Source: Desulfocapsa sp. (GTDB taxonomy: Bacteria; Desulfobacterota; Desulfobulbia; Desulfobulbales; Desulfocapsaceae). Taken from it: DNA of 59,789 bases. Location of the stretch: positions 2,323-62,111 of the forward strand of contig JAESPV010000026.1 in assembly GCA_016765495.1 (NCBI GenBank), written 5' to 3'. Under the pieces are notes generated by a model that was given only the letters and a program-made list of their open reading frames with translations, was not told where the DNA came from and did no database searches. Below, one piece after another: positions 26,678 to 35,190 of the stretch. Numbering within the stretch: the first letter of the stretch is position 1; every line of letters begins with the position of its first letter. Made by a program: the position numbers and the translations under genes.

Positions 26678-28921
26678 TCACTTGTCGAAAAACTTATTCA
26701 ACCGCAGTAAATCCTTGGTTATCTTCTCATATTCCAAAGTTTGGATCCGCATATCTGCAGGACTGTCTAATATAACAGGTCTCACCTGCATCATCAGTTC
26801 TGTTTTTGTTACCTGCTCCGAGCTTGTTTTAAAAAGATTCCCTATCCATGGAATATCGCCAAGCAGCGGAATACGCTGGTTTCCACTGGATTTTGTTTCT
26901 GAAATAAGTCCGGCGAGGAGAATGGCTTCACCACTTTTTAAGATAACGGTGGTGGAGGAACTTCTATCTAATACAAGTGGTGAACCCGTATCAGGAGAAA
27001 CGTCATTTTTCTGTGCTTCACTGAGATTCTGGTCGATCTCAAGACGGAGCGTGCCGTTGGAGTAGATGGTTGGTGTGACAGTTACACTAATTCCGGTTTT
27101 GCGATATTCTATATTTCTCAACACAGAAGGAGCATTAGGGTCAGACGGCAGATCTTCACTGGTAGCCTCACTTGTTACCACCGGAACATCAGTTCCCACT
27201 GAAAAACTGGCAGATTCGTTATCCAGGACCACAAGTCTTGGATTGGCCAGAATATTAACCAGATCGTCTTCGGCAAAGGCATTAAGTATTGCGGTAAAAT
27301 CACCCCCTGTTGAGGTAAAAAGAGAGAAAACACCGCTACCGCCAATTCCCAAATTCCCAAGGGTAGATATAAAACCACTCCCCTTGTTACCTGAATTCTT
27401 AAAAAACCACTCCACTCCGTACTGAAGACTGTCGGTGAGGGTTACTTCAGCAATGGTTATCTCTACGAGAACCTGCCTGGTTATGGTATCGAGATCTTGC
27501 AAAACTCTTTCCAGCTCCTGATATACCACTGGAGTTGTATAAATAACCAGCGCATTGCGGCCTTCATCCACAGTTATGACCAGCTTCCCTTCCTTCAGTG
27601 CTGTACCACCTGTTTTATAGGTTTTAGGCGGTTCGGGGAGTTGTGCTTTTTTATCTTGCGAAAGATCTTCATATCCCTGTTCTTTTTGCACTCTGCCGCC
27701 GTCTGCATTGCCACCACTGCGTAAACCATTGATAATTTCAGCCAGAACTGATGCTTTTCTGTTATGGGGGCGATAGATAAAAATACGAGGTTCAGGACCC
27801 AGAGCCATGGGGCCGTCCAATTGATCGCTCAAGCGCAGAGCTGTCTCAAGCCACTCTTCGCTGGAACTGAGTAGAAAAAGAGCAGATATTTCAGGCATGG
27901 CCAACAGCCGGATACCGGCTTTAGACGACTCACTCAGCACAGGAACCCCAAAAGAAGGCAAGAGTTCTTCCAGTCTCTTTACCAAATCTTCCGGTACAAT
28001 ATAATCAAGGGAGAGCAGACGAACCAGCTGATCGCTCAGGTAGGGTTTATCTATCGCAGCTATAAGCCCCAGTAATTTTCTGACTGATTCGGCATCATCT
28101 CTTATCATCAGGGAATTTCCGGGTAGAGTCATGCGAAAGCTTGAGCTCTTCAAAGGATGCAAGCTGTTAAAAACACCAACGAATTGATTGGGATCAACAT
28201 ACCTGAAAGGCACCAGTATAAGAACCTGTTCTTCATCTGCAACACTTTCCGGCAGGCTATAGCCAGTGAAGATCAGATACTCTTCGTCTACGACCTTTTT
28301 CTTTTTTGATGATTCGAGAAAAACAATCCCTTCTTTTTTCCTGGCTGTGACATTGTATTTCCCCAGCAGTTCTTTGATCAACTTCTTAAATGCGGGGTAC
28401 GGTACAGCTTCCTGCATGTGAACGGTAACGGAATCCTTTCGTTTTTCCACACTTGGATCCACCATATAATTAACTTTCAGGTAGCTTCCATAAATCATAT
28501 GGATAAAACTGCTGAGTTCCATGGCTTCAACGGAAACCATCAGCTTTTCATTCTTCTCATGCTCTTCTGCAGGCAGAAAAGTACCAGACAGCAGAGGGAG
28601 TGGCTCCACTCCATCGGCAAGACCAAAGCCATTCAAACCGCTAATGGAAGCGCCTGACTCTACTATTATGGTGTCGTGAATCGCAAATTCGTGTCTGTTT
28701 TCCACAGATATTGCCCTGGTAGACTCTTCTTGTAGATTTGCCTGATTAAAGCTGCTTACGCGTACTGCATCTCTTTCCTGTTTTAAACGTTCAAGTTCAG
28801 GATTGAAATGCACCACATCCGGTTCTGCACAGGCACTGAGCAGCACCTGGCATACCAAAAAGACAATGAGGAAAAGACCTTTATTTATTAGCTGATTTTT
28901 TTGTTTCAATTTCAATATCAT
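26678..28921 (-). CDS. gspD: Type II secretion outer-membrane secretin GspD
   Basis: A 747-residue product. The signal ends in LLSAC (Cys31), a lipobox, so this secretin is probably a lipoprotein that can self-target to the outer membrane. N-domains occupy about residues 130-480. The secretin core (about 500-720) has VLVEITIAEVTL, NILANPRLVVLDNE, a conserved VPVVTSE loop, the ISVTVTPTI block and the closing LMMQVRPVIL. It forms the multimeric outer-membrane channel. Its ATG lies 41 bases inside the upstream gspC-like gene, so the two are coupled. It is the last gene before the strong promoter at 26639. Confidence 0.94.
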   Translation of the reverse strand: MILKLKQKNQLINKGLFLIVFLVCQVLLSACAEPDVVHFNPELERLKQERDAVRVSSFNQANLQEESTRAISVENRHEFAIHDTIIVESGASISGLNGFGLADGVEPLPLLSGTFLPAEEHEKNEKLMVSVEAMELSSFIHMIYGSYLKVNYMVDPSVEKRKDSVTVHMQEAVPYPAFKKLIKELLGKYNVTARKKEGIVFLESSKKKKVVDEEYLIFTGYSLPESVADEEQVLILVPFRYVDPNQFVGVFNSLHPLKSSSFRMTLPGNSLMIRDDAESVRKLLGLIAAIDKPYLSDQLVRLLSLDYIVPEDLVKRLEELLPSFGVPVLSESSKAGIRLLAMPEISALFLLSSSEEWLETALRLSDQLDGPMALGPEPRIFIYRPHNRKASVLAEIINGLRSGGNADGGRVQKEQGYEDLSQDKKAQLPEPPKTYKTGGTALKEGKLVITVDEGRNALVIYTTPVVYQELERVLQDLDTITRQVLVEITIAEVTLTDSLQYGVEWFFKNSGNKGSGFISTLGNLGIGGSGVFSLFTSTGGDFTAILNAFAEDDLVNILANPRLVVLDNESASFSVGTDVPVVTSEATSEDLPSDPNAPSVLRNIEYRKTGISVTVTPTIYSNGTLRLEIDQNLSEAQKNDVSPDTGSPLVLDRSSSTTVILKSGEAILLAGLISETKSSGNQRIPLLGDIPWIGNLFKTSSEQVTKTELMMQVRPVILDSPADMRIQTLEYEKITKDLLRLNKFFDK

Positions 28922-29423
28922 TTTTTAAATTAAAAAGACCGAGGATGTAATCATTACCTTCAGGGTCACGTAAAGTTATTTTACTTGAGCTTGCCTGCTG
29001 TACCTTCAGTTCGAAGAAAAACTCTCCTGTTGTAACCAGTTTAAACCTTTCTACCTCATTGAAAAATAATGCCACCATCCCTGTGGAACGTTGTATAACA
29101 CCATAAAACATCCAACGGGTATCAGGATTTTCTTTTGTCTGAAGCAACCAGGTATTCTCCTGTAGCGTAATATCCCAGGTCGCATTTTCAAAATCCCTCG
29201 TCTTAACTGCTACTTCTCCAGCATCAATGCCCCATAATTTTGCGACAGAAACATCGGCAAGATGCACATCTGTAAATTGTGCGGGAATTTCAGGAAAGAA
29301 AACTGAGGAATCCTGTGTCTTCAACTCCACAGTTGATGGAAAGAAAACATGCCATACACGGTTGCTACCCAACAGTAGAGTCAGTATAATTAAAAAAATA
29401 TAGAATAACACGACTGGTTTCAT
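28881..29423 (-). CDS. GspC/PilP-like inner-membrane T2SS component
   Basis: The 180-residue protein has one N-terminal membrane anchor (VVLFYIFLIILTLLLG) and a periplasmic region with a compact beta domain near residues 85-165 (TRWMFYGVIQRS, FFELKVQQASS, ITLRDPEGNDYIL). This resembles the homology-region domain of GspC and PilP, which docks on the secretin N-domain. Position supports this: it is directly upstream of and overlapping gspD, and downstream of the gspM-like gene. It has no PDZ domain, so it is a short GspC form. The assignment rests on layout and topology rather than strong motifs. Confidence 0.65.
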   Translation of the reverse strand: MKPVVLFYIFLIILTLLLGSNRVWHVFFPSTVELKTQDSSVFFPEIPAQFTDVHLADVSVAKLWGIDAGEVAVKTRDFENATWDITLQENTWLLQTKENPDTRWMFYGVIQRSTGMVALFFNEVERFKLVTTGEFFFELKVQQASSSKITLRDPEGNDYILGLFNLKNDIEIETKKSANK

Positions 29424-29434
29424 GGTTTAATACA

Positions 29435-29977
29435 CTATTTCTTATTTTCTTTCATTCGGGTAAATGCTATAACCTGCCCCTGAACATTCAATTTATTCCT
29501 GTGCGCACTTACTATTAAGCTGTCAAAAAGAACCAGAGGCTTACGCCGACCAATAAGTTCAAAGAATGTATGCATGCCGACGGAGCTTGACGATGCCACA
29601 AAGGAAATGGGCAAACGCATATATTGTGCTCCTTCAACAGGATATGGCTCTCCCCAGGTAACACTGGTAACTTCAAAATCCATCTCCTCGAGAAACGTTC
29701 GTAATTTTTTTTGCATGGCAGCCAGCGCATCACGGGTTGTTCCTTCCACTTCCATCAGACTGGCACTATTTTTCCGGCTGACTTCTCTTACCTTTTCCAG
29801 ATATTCACCCTGAACACTCATTTCTTGTAGAAGCCGGGTGGCTTTTGCCATCGAGCGCTGCAAGGTAGCGTATTCTGTTTGCCCTGAGTGTAAAACAGCT
29901 ATATAAGGCTCCACAAACCATAGCCTAAGCAGGAGTAATGCTAAAATGATTACCAGAAGTTGTTTTTCTCTTTCCAT
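29435..29977 (-). CDS. GspM/PilO-like inner-membrane T2SS component
   Basis: A 180-residue protein starting at ATG 29977 (MEREKQLLVIILALLLLRL): a short cytoplasmic head, one membrane helix, a heptad-rich stretch (residues 35-95) and a C-terminal alpha/beta domain ending in VQGQVIAFTRMKE. This is the GspM/PilO layout of the inner-membrane platform. An in-frame TTG at 29995 would place the start inside the terminal inverted repeat of the element at 29983-30111 and is less likely. It is followed 12 bases later by the gspC-like gene. The identity is inferred from topology and position. Confidence 0.65.
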   Translation of the reverse strand: MEREKQLLVIILALLLLRLWFVEPYIAVLHSGQTEYATLQRSMAKATRLLQEMSVQGEYLEKVREVSRKNSASLMEVEGTTRDALAAMQKKLRTFLEEMDFEVTSVTWGEPYPVEGAQYMRLPISFVASSSSVGMHTFFELIGRRKPLVLFDSLIVSAHRNKLNVQGQVIAFTRMKENKK

Positions 29978-29982
29978 TATTT

Positions 29983-30111
29983 GGGTGCAATACAAAAAAT
30001 TGTTTGGTCGTATAATTTGTTACGTTGGAACGTACACTAAATATCTTGAGGTGGCGAAGAAATTGTGATGCAATGTTTTGAGTTAATTTGTCATTTTATT
30101 GTATTGCACCC
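29983..30111. mobile_element. Short terminal-inverted-repeat element (MITE-like), copy 1
   Basis: The 129-base stretch begins GGGTGCAATACAA (29983-29995) and ends in its exact complement TTGTATTGCACCC (30099-30111). Partial pairing continues inward for another 6-8 bases. The interior is AT-rich and non-coding. It fills the gap between wecB copy 2 and the gspM-like gene. No target-site duplication is visible. The ends match those of the 35045-35188 element (GGTGTRATACAAWAAAGTGA type), which supports one family. Confidence 0.65.
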
Positions 30112-30144
30112 GCTGCTGTGTCATGAGATCTGAAGGGCATCGAA

Positions 30145-31287
30145 TTAATGAACAGACAGTATAACTTTCAAAATACGCTCTCCGGTTTTTCCATCCCATT
30201 GCGGAGGAATAGCTCCCTTTTTTCCTTTTCCGGAAAATATATTAAACACTGTTTCTTTTATTTTATCAGGGTCAACACCTATTAGATAATTAGTACCAAT
30301 ATCCACTGTAACGGGTCGCTCTGTGTTTTCTCTTAGTGTAACACAAGGCACCTTGAGTACCGTGGTTTCTTCCTGAATGCCACCAGAATCAGTTATCACA
30401 ACAGATGCATCTTTTATCAGATTTAGAAAGTCAAGGTAACCAAGGGGTCCGGCAAGGGTAATATTGGGATTCTTTTCCAATGCGTCCAACAGTGAAAACT
30501 CCTTCATTTTATTGAATGTTCGAGGATGCACAGGAAAAACTATATGTTTTGTTGAAGCTATTTCTTCAATACATTTGACCAGCGGTTGCAGGGTTTCCTG
30601 CCTGTCAACATTTGACGGACGATGCAGAGTGACCAGTGTGTATTCTCCGGTAATATGGAGTTGCTCTTTTATTGTAGATTGAGCAGCCTGTTCCACATGT
30701 TGCATAAGTGTATCAATCATCACATTTCCGGTGAAATACACTTTCTCTTTGGCAATACCCTCATTTTGCAGGTGGGTGAGACATTGTTCTTCTGTGGTAA
30801 AGAGTATATCGCTGATTGCATCGGTGAGGATGCGGTTTATCTCCTCGGGCATGCCCCTGTCAAAGGATCGTAACCCTGCTTCTACATGAACAATTATCGG
30901 ACGTCTGCGGGAATGACCTTCCGGGTATTCTATTTTTGAGGCCACCAGGGTACAGGCAATGGTGGAATTCACATCACCAACGACCAGCAGAGCATCCGGA
31001 AGTTGTTCGAGCAGTACCGGCTCAAAGCGTTGCATAATATCCGCCGTTTGGCTGGCATGACTTCCCGAGCCGACCTCCAAGTTGATATCGGGCTGTGGGA
31101 TGTTAAGGTCAATAAAAAAAGAATCTGACATCTTTTTATCATAATGTTGTCCGGTATGAACAATTATATGTTCCACCGCAGGGGTGGAGCCTTTTTCATT
31201 ATGGGAACGGATGGCTCTTGCAATGGATGCCAGTTTCATAAAGTTGGGGCGTGCGCCAGCGATTGACATAATTTTCAGCATAGACAA
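30145..31287 (-). CDS. wecB: UDP-N-acetylglucosamine 2-epimerase (non-hydrolysing), copy 2, inside the T2SS operon
   Basis: The 380-residue product has MLKIMSIAGARPNFMKLA, HTGQHYDKKMS, VVGDVNST, HVEAGLRSFDRGMPEEINR, LHRPSNVD, FPVHPRT and TDSGGIQEE, the full set of family motifs. It interconverts UDP-GlcNAc and UDP-ManNAc. It is diverged from copy 1 at 9402 (GARPNF versus GARPQF; an added loop EGHSRRRP). It is out of place between gspL and the gspM-like gene, with an IS66 remnant on one side and a terminal-inverted-repeat element on the other. This points to insertion into the secretion operon. Confidence 0.95.
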   Translation of the reverse strand: MSMLKIMSIAGARPNFMKLASIARAIRSHNEKGSTPAVEHIIVHTGQHYDKKMSDSFFIDLNIPQPDINLEVGSGSHASQTADIMQRFEPVLLEQLPDALLVVGDVNSTIACTLVASKIEYPEGHSRRRPIIVHVEAGLRSFDRGMPEEINRILTDAISDILFTTEEQCLTHLQNEGIAKEKVYFTGNVMIDTLMQHVEQAAQSTIKEQLHITGEYTLVTLHRPSNVDRQETLQPLVKCIEEIASTKHIVFPVHPRTFNKMKEFSLLDALEKNPNITLAGPLGYLDFLNLIKDASVVITDSGGIQEETTVLKVPCVTLRENTERPVTVDIGTNYLIGVDPDKIKETVFNIFSGKGKKGAIPPQWDGKTGERILKVILSVH

Positions 31288-31320
31288 GTCAGACCTTGCA
31301 GGGAGGAATTGATGGTGGTT

Positions 31321-31475
31321 GTATCGTTCATTTACTCAGCCCCCCCTGATGGTGCGAAAGCCAGTGCCCTGCAGTACAACTTGAGAGAGACGGTTAAGGA
31401 GAATGAACTTGAACCGCATGCTTACCTTCGGTTTTTATTCGAAAAGTAGACGGCTGGAGTTTAATTACTGCTTAC
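31321..31475 (+). pseudogene. IS66-type transposase C-terminal remnant with right end
   Basis: On the plus strand, frame 31321-31449 encodes a short tail containing PPDGAKASALQYNLRETV and LEPHAYLRFLFEK, then TAG. This is the well-conserved C-terminal block of IS66 family transposases (typical form: GAxASAxLYSLxETAKxNxLEPYAYLR). No start codon or catalytic domain remains. About 25 bases further, TTACTGCTTAC at 31465-31475 reads on the other strand as GTAAGC, consistent with an IS66-type terminal repeat. The left end and most of the gene are missing. It fills the 220-base gap between gspL and wecB copy 2. Confidence 0.75.
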
Positions 31476-31507
31476 ATTTTTTTTCATCATTCGAGAATCG
31501 ATACTCG

Positions 31508-32587
31508 TTATTCATCTTTTCTTAACATCGACACAGCACCAAGCTCCAAACGGAAAGTAGCTCGTTCTCTATCTGTTTTTCGGTCTTTCCTAACTGCACC
31601 ATCAAAACGCACAGAAAGCAACCGTGCATCCTGGCGCAAGGTATTCATCAATAAAGCTGCATCATCAAGCAACACCATAAACGTTACACTGTTCTTAACT
31701 CCATTCCAGCGTATCAACTCACCATCCACAGCAAGAACAGCTTCTGCAACAAGCTGATATGCTGCAACCAGTGACAGCGTGTTTGTTTCGTTTTCTATAA
31801 AAGTCGACCAGAAATCAACCTCTTTTTCTTCCATGTGGCGCTGCTTAAGCAAGGGATCCAGCTCAACCTGCAGGGATTCGAGAGTTTGTCTGCTCGAGGT
31901 AATCTTCTGTTTATAAAACCATGCGCCACCAATCTGGATGCTTGAATAGAGTAGTATCACAAGCAAAATAGCCGGCAGCAACTTCCCGGCCAGTTCCAGA
32001 AATTCATAATTACCTTTTATTCCGGAAAGCCAAAATCCGCTTATCTCTTTAAGTGATAAGCGGGTTAATCCACGAGAGAGCAACCCGGAACGTTCAACGT
32101 CATCTATTTGTTGTACATCCGGCGAAACCAAAGAATGCTCACGACAGAGCAGAGCCAGCAGAGCACTGCTCATCTCCTGATTATGATCCAGTTTGACAAA
32201 CTGCGAGACCAAGGTTCCATTCTTTACAATAATAAATTCTGACTGGCTTTCTTTTCTGCATATTAAAACCGCATCTGATGTATCGGCCAGATATCCCTTA
32301 GCCAGCAACAACCCTTCTGGCAGAACAATTCGTCCACCGCCTGTTTGATCTGGCCGAGGACGCAGGAACCAGAGCAGTATCTTTGTATCTGACGCTAAAT
32401 AAACAGTTTCAGGAGCAGGGAACGGTGAAAGAACGTTGTAATTCAGCTTAACCAGAGAGCTGTTAACTTTCGTACCTTCGGGTACTGAACGGCTGATAAA
32501 ACTACACTCTTCAGAACTGAGATAAGAGATACGATCCGGCCAACGGTTTTTGATAAATGACAATACCACTGCGGCAAGTTTACTCAT
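31508..32587 (-). CDS. gspL: Type II secretion GspL/PilN-like protein
   Basis: The 359-residue product has a soluble N-terminal region (1-200) with a degenerate actin-like layout, a single membrane helix near residue 205 (LLPAILLVILLYSSIQI), a coiled-coil stretch, and a ferredoxin-like periplasmic domain (WNGVKNSVTFMVLLDD to FRLELGAVSM). This is the GspL arrangement; GspL links the ATPase GspE to the inner-membrane platform. Its start overlaps gspK by 8 bases. Its usual partner gspM is separated from it by the IS66 remnant, wecB and a terminal-inverted-repeat element. Confidence 0.75.
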   Translation of the reverse strand: MSKLAAVVLSFIKNRWPDRISYLSSEECSFISRSVPEGTKVNSSLVKLNYNVLSPFPAPETVYLASDTKILLWFLRPRPDQTGGGRIVLPEGLLLAKGYLADTSDAVLICRKESQSEFIIVKNGTLVSQFVKLDHNQEMSSALLALLCREHSLVSPDVQQIDDVERSGLLSRGLTRLSLKEISGFWLSGIKGNYEFLELAGKLLPAILLVILLYSSIQIGGAWFYKQKITSSRQTLESLQVELDPLLKQRHMEEKEVDFWSTFIENETNTLSLVAAYQLVAEAVLAVDGELIRWNGVKNSVTFMVLLDDAALLMNTLRQDARLLSVRFDGAVRKDRKTDRERATFRLELGAVSMLRKDE

Positions 32588-33527
32588 CTCCTCCTCCTTC
32601 TGTCCACGACAATATTCTGAATGGTCCCTGTCTGTCCGGAATAAATGTCACCCACCCCAAATATCGTTCCCTGGCATCTCCTGCACTTGCTTCAATACGC
32701 AAACGCACAATACGAGAAGGAAAGTTATTTAAGCCACTATATTCGTCGACAAAAATTCGGCCTATCGTAGCTTCTATTGTGGAATTTGTCAAATATCCAT
32801 TTTCACGTCTATACCTTGCCAGTTGCAGCGCCTGGGACATATCAACCCCGAAATGAGCTGAAAGCATACGAGGACTCATGGTTTGGATATTGAGCCCCGG
32901 TTTTGGCGAAAGCATCAAAAATGAACGTAATTCTTTCCATCTGGTGTCATCCATGCCTTTAATGAGCGACATTTCCCAGGGACTTTGCATGGCCTTACTG
33001 TTTCTAGGGGAAAATGCCGCTTTTAATTCATGTTTATAGTAGTACGATTCTGCTCCGTTTACATGATGAAAGTCATTTTTATCTATCCAGTCTCGATAGC
33101 TGTTCACATAAACTGAAAGCTGCTCATCTTCCATACCGAATGCATACAAAAGGCGGGCAAGTGTTTTTATATCCATATAAAAACAGTTTAACAGCGCCGA
33201 GGAATCAAGCAGAGAAACTGTAACTGTCATATCTTGCAGGGAAAGAGTATATTCATCACCGGTCAGGCGGATTGTATTAGGGAAATTTAATTTCTCGGGT
33301 AGTTGCCGACTCAATGTGGAACTCCCGAATTGTCCGGTAGCGCCATAATATTTGAGTATTTGCAGTGCCGATTCTGCTCCTAGTCTGGCCTGCATTTTAT
33401 CGAGGAACTGTTCTGTGGTCCGCACACCTTCTTTATATGTACTGACGGCCCAGAACGATGAGGCCAAAAGAAGAGTAGAGATTACCAGAATTATAACGAG
33501 TGCTGACCCTTTTTCGGAATTAAGCAT
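32580..33527 (-). CDS. gspK: Type II secretion minor pseudopilin GspK
   Basis: A 315-residue protein. The prepilin-like N-terminus is EKGSALVIILVISTLLL, with cleavage after Gly and no Glu at +5, as is normal for GspK. The large helical domain typical of GspK follows, including VNSYRDWIDKNDFHHVNGAESYY and the helix-hairpin-helix-like LNIQTMSPRMLSAHFG. GspK caps the pseudopilus tip together with GspI and GspJ. Its start overlaps gspJ by 8 bases and its end overlaps gspL by 8, so it is part of a tightly coupled run. Confidence 0.9.
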   Translation of the reverse strand: MLNSEKGSALVIILVISTLLLASSFWAVSTYKEGVRTTEQFLDKMQARLGAESALQILKYYGATGQFGSSTLSRQLPEKLNFPNTIRLTGDEYTLSLQDMTVTVSLLDSSALLNCFYMDIKTLARLLYAFGMEDEQLSVYVNSYRDWIDKNDFHHVNGAESYYYKHELKAAFSPRNSKAMQSPWEMSLIKGMDDTRWKELRSFLMLSPKPGLNIQTMSPRMLSAHFGVDMSQALQLARYRRENGYLTNSTIEATIGRIFVDEYSGLNNFPSRIVRLRIEASAGDARERYLGWVTFIPDRQGPFRILSWTEGGGDE

Positions 33528-34143
33528 CCTGGCCCATTTTCTGCATTAATTGCAACTTTTCAGGAAAATCACTTCGTACTGAAAAAATGTATTCCGAATT
33601 TGTATCATCTTCAAACTGAATGTGCAGCCGTATGCTGGCAGGATAGGGATATTCAAAATCAGGCCGAACCCACTCCCTGTCCTGATAGCTGAACTGGATC
33701 TCGGCCACATGATTCACCAGACTCATACGGAAAGTGCTTTTATTCTCTTCCGGATTGTTATAATCTGTGTTGTTAGCATAAAGCGGCGTTTCTGCAATCA
33801 TTAATTCTGCGCCTTCCCTGTATATTGTTATTAAGGCAGGACCTGGCCCTTTCAAGGGGGAACCAGTAATAAAAGAACAGCTTGTTTTTTTTCTGTCCAT
33901 AAAGAAAGCAATGGTATCACGCCTGTTACCATAAATATCAGCATGCTGAGTTGTGTAAGGAATCAGGCTCTGTATCACACTTTGCAAACGATGGAATCCC
34001 AGCACCTCTACAGGATATGAAACAGCAAGTTTTTCCCAGGAAAGTAACATGTTTCGCAGGGCGACGGAGGCCAGAGTCAACATATAACTGACCAGAATAA
34101 TTGAAACCAGCAATTCGATCAGGGTAAAGCCTTTCTGCTTCAT
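33520..34143 (-). CDS. gspJ: Type II secretion minor pseudopilin GspJ
   Basis: The 207-residue product starts MKQKGFTLIELLVSIILVSY, a canonical prepilin signal cut after Gly4 with Glu at +5. The body is beta-rich with VAEIQFSYQDREWV and ASIRLHIQFED, the pattern of GspJ. It belongs to the tip complex with GspI and GspK. It follows gspI after 31 bases and overlaps gspK by 8 bases. Length and order (H-I-J-K) support the call. Confidence 0.88.
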   Translation of the reverse strand: MKQKGFTLIELLVSIILVSYMLTLASVALRNMLLSWEKLAVSYPVEVLGFHRLQSVIQSLIPYTTQHADIYGNRRDTIAFFMDRKKTSCSFITGSPLKGPGPALITIYREGAELMIAETPLYANNTDYNNPEENKSTFRMSLVNHVAEIQFSYQDREWVRPDFEYPYPASIRLHIQFEDDTNSEYIFSVRSDFPEKLQLMQKMGQDA

Positions 34144-34174
34144 GTACTTATTGTTGTTTGGTAAAATTTATTCA

Positions 34175-34636
34175 CTAAGGCACATCGTTTACGTTTATGG
34201 GGCAACAATATTGCGTTCGATAAAATTCGAATTCTCTGCTCATCCTGTTTTTACTGATATTTAAGGTACAATGTTGCAAGACTACACGAAAAAACCCTGT
34301 ATTTCCACTGTTAAGCGGGTTATCCTGGGAAAATTCATAATTATTATCCGCAAGAAACGGATTGCATGTCCAGGTATAGGAAAAACCATTTAATGTTCCA
34401 CCCTCTGTCTGGCTCTGTTCAACATCTTTTTCTATCTGGTCACTGACGATCTCGTTGATGATAGAACTTCCTGTGATAAGTATTTCTTCATACATACCTT
34501 GCCGAAACTGCCATTGGAAGGCCTGTCTTAGAGCCGCTGCAAGGGTCATAATTGCTATGGAGAGCACAACAACGCCAATGAGTATTTCAACGAGAGAAAA
34601 ACCTTCTTTGGCGCGGCAGTAAAGACGTACTCTCAA
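34175..34636 (-). CDS. gspI: Type II secretion minor pseudopilin GspI
   Basis: A 153-residue product with the prepilin signal AKEGFSLVEILIGVVVLSIAI: cleavage after Gly, Glu at +5. The start is a TTG at 34636 that overlaps the gspH stop (TTGA). The remainder is short and ends in a Cys pair (YCCPINV). GspI nucleates the pseudopilus tip with J and K. The gene lies between gspH and gspJ, as in standard gsp operons. Confidence 0.85.
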   Translation of the reverse strand: MRVRLYCRAKEGFSLVEILIGVVVLSIAIMTLAAALRQAFQWQFRQGMYEEILITGSSIINEIVSDQIEKDVEQSQTEGGTLNGFSYTWTCNPFLADNNYEFSQDNPLNSGNTGFFRVVLQHCTLNISKNRMSREFEFYRTQYCCPINVNDVP

Positions 34637-35127
34637 AGTTGCTCCCCCGGTTCTTCTGCATGGCCGTACTTATAAACAGTTGATATGCGTATCCCCTTGG
34701 CATTGTAGGTTAAAGGTTCATCTTTCAAAAATTCGTAGAACTCCATATTGATCGATTTTTCGTTCAGTTCAGATTCGTAAACTGTATTATTTCCACACTT
34801 TAGTGTTATTGTTTCCCCACTATTGTCTAATTCATCCATTATGGTCAACACACAGGTTTTCTGTCGGATAAATGCCTCGTAGGAAGTTCTGTCTGCCAAG
34901 CCTTTCCATTGCAACTGTTCAAGCCTTGCAGAAAGTCGATCATACATAAACATGGCTCTTGGTGTTACCAGTGAAACAATAAATGCTGCAAGAGATATCA
35001 CAATTAACAGCTCCATCAAGGTAAACCCCCTCCTGCTACGGAGCGGTGTAATACAAAAAAGTGATATGCTTACTACACTCTTAATCGCCTGACTTTCTTG
35101 ACTAATTTGGATTTTCCTTTCCTTCAT
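34633..35127 (-). CDS. gspH: Type II secretion minor pseudopilin GspH, start supplied by an inserted element
   Basis: The prepilin motif SRRGFTLMELLIVISLAAF is clear, with Glu at +5, and the body has the size of GspH. No ATG, GTG or TTG lies in frame just before RSRRGF. The only in-frame start codons (ATG at 35127; further ones at 35160 and 35172) fall inside the element at 35045-35188. From 35127 the leader would be about 36 residues, against fewer than 15 normally, and would include a hydrophobic VVSISLFCI stretch. An ATT start near the element edge is an alternative. It is coupled to gspI (overlap). Confidence 0.8.
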   Translation of the reverse strand: MKERKIQISQESQAIKSVVSISLFCITPLRSRRGFTLMELLIVISLAAFIVSLVTPRAMFMYDRLSARLEQLQWKGLADRTSYEAFIRQKTCVLTIMDELDNSGETITLKCGNNTVYESELNEKSINMEFYEFLKDEPLTYNAKGIRISTVYKYGHAEEPGEQL

Positions 35128-35188
35128 CTTTCGATATTGGATATTCAAAAAAACACACATACTTACCGTCACTTTATTGTATCACACC
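35045..35188. mobile_element. Short terminal-inverted-repeat element (MITE-like), copy 2
   Basis: A 144-base element between gspF and gspH. The left end GGTGTAATACAAAAAAGTGA (35045-35064) and the complement of the right end, GGTGTGATACAATAAAGTGA (35169-35188), match at 18 of 20 positions. It begins 2 bases after the gspF stop and covers the 5' end of the gspH open frame. The interior holds a TTCGATATTGGATATTC near-repeat. It has no transposase of its own. The ends match copy 1 at 29983-30111. Confidence 0.7.
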
Positions 35189-35190
35189 CA

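Noticed and set aside
28881..29423. Type IV pilus PilP rather than GspC.
   Set aside because: The neighbouring genes are T2SS-type (gspD lipoprotein secretin, gspE-L pseudopilins), and no pilM or pilQ is present; the call stays GspC/PilP-like with moderate confidence.
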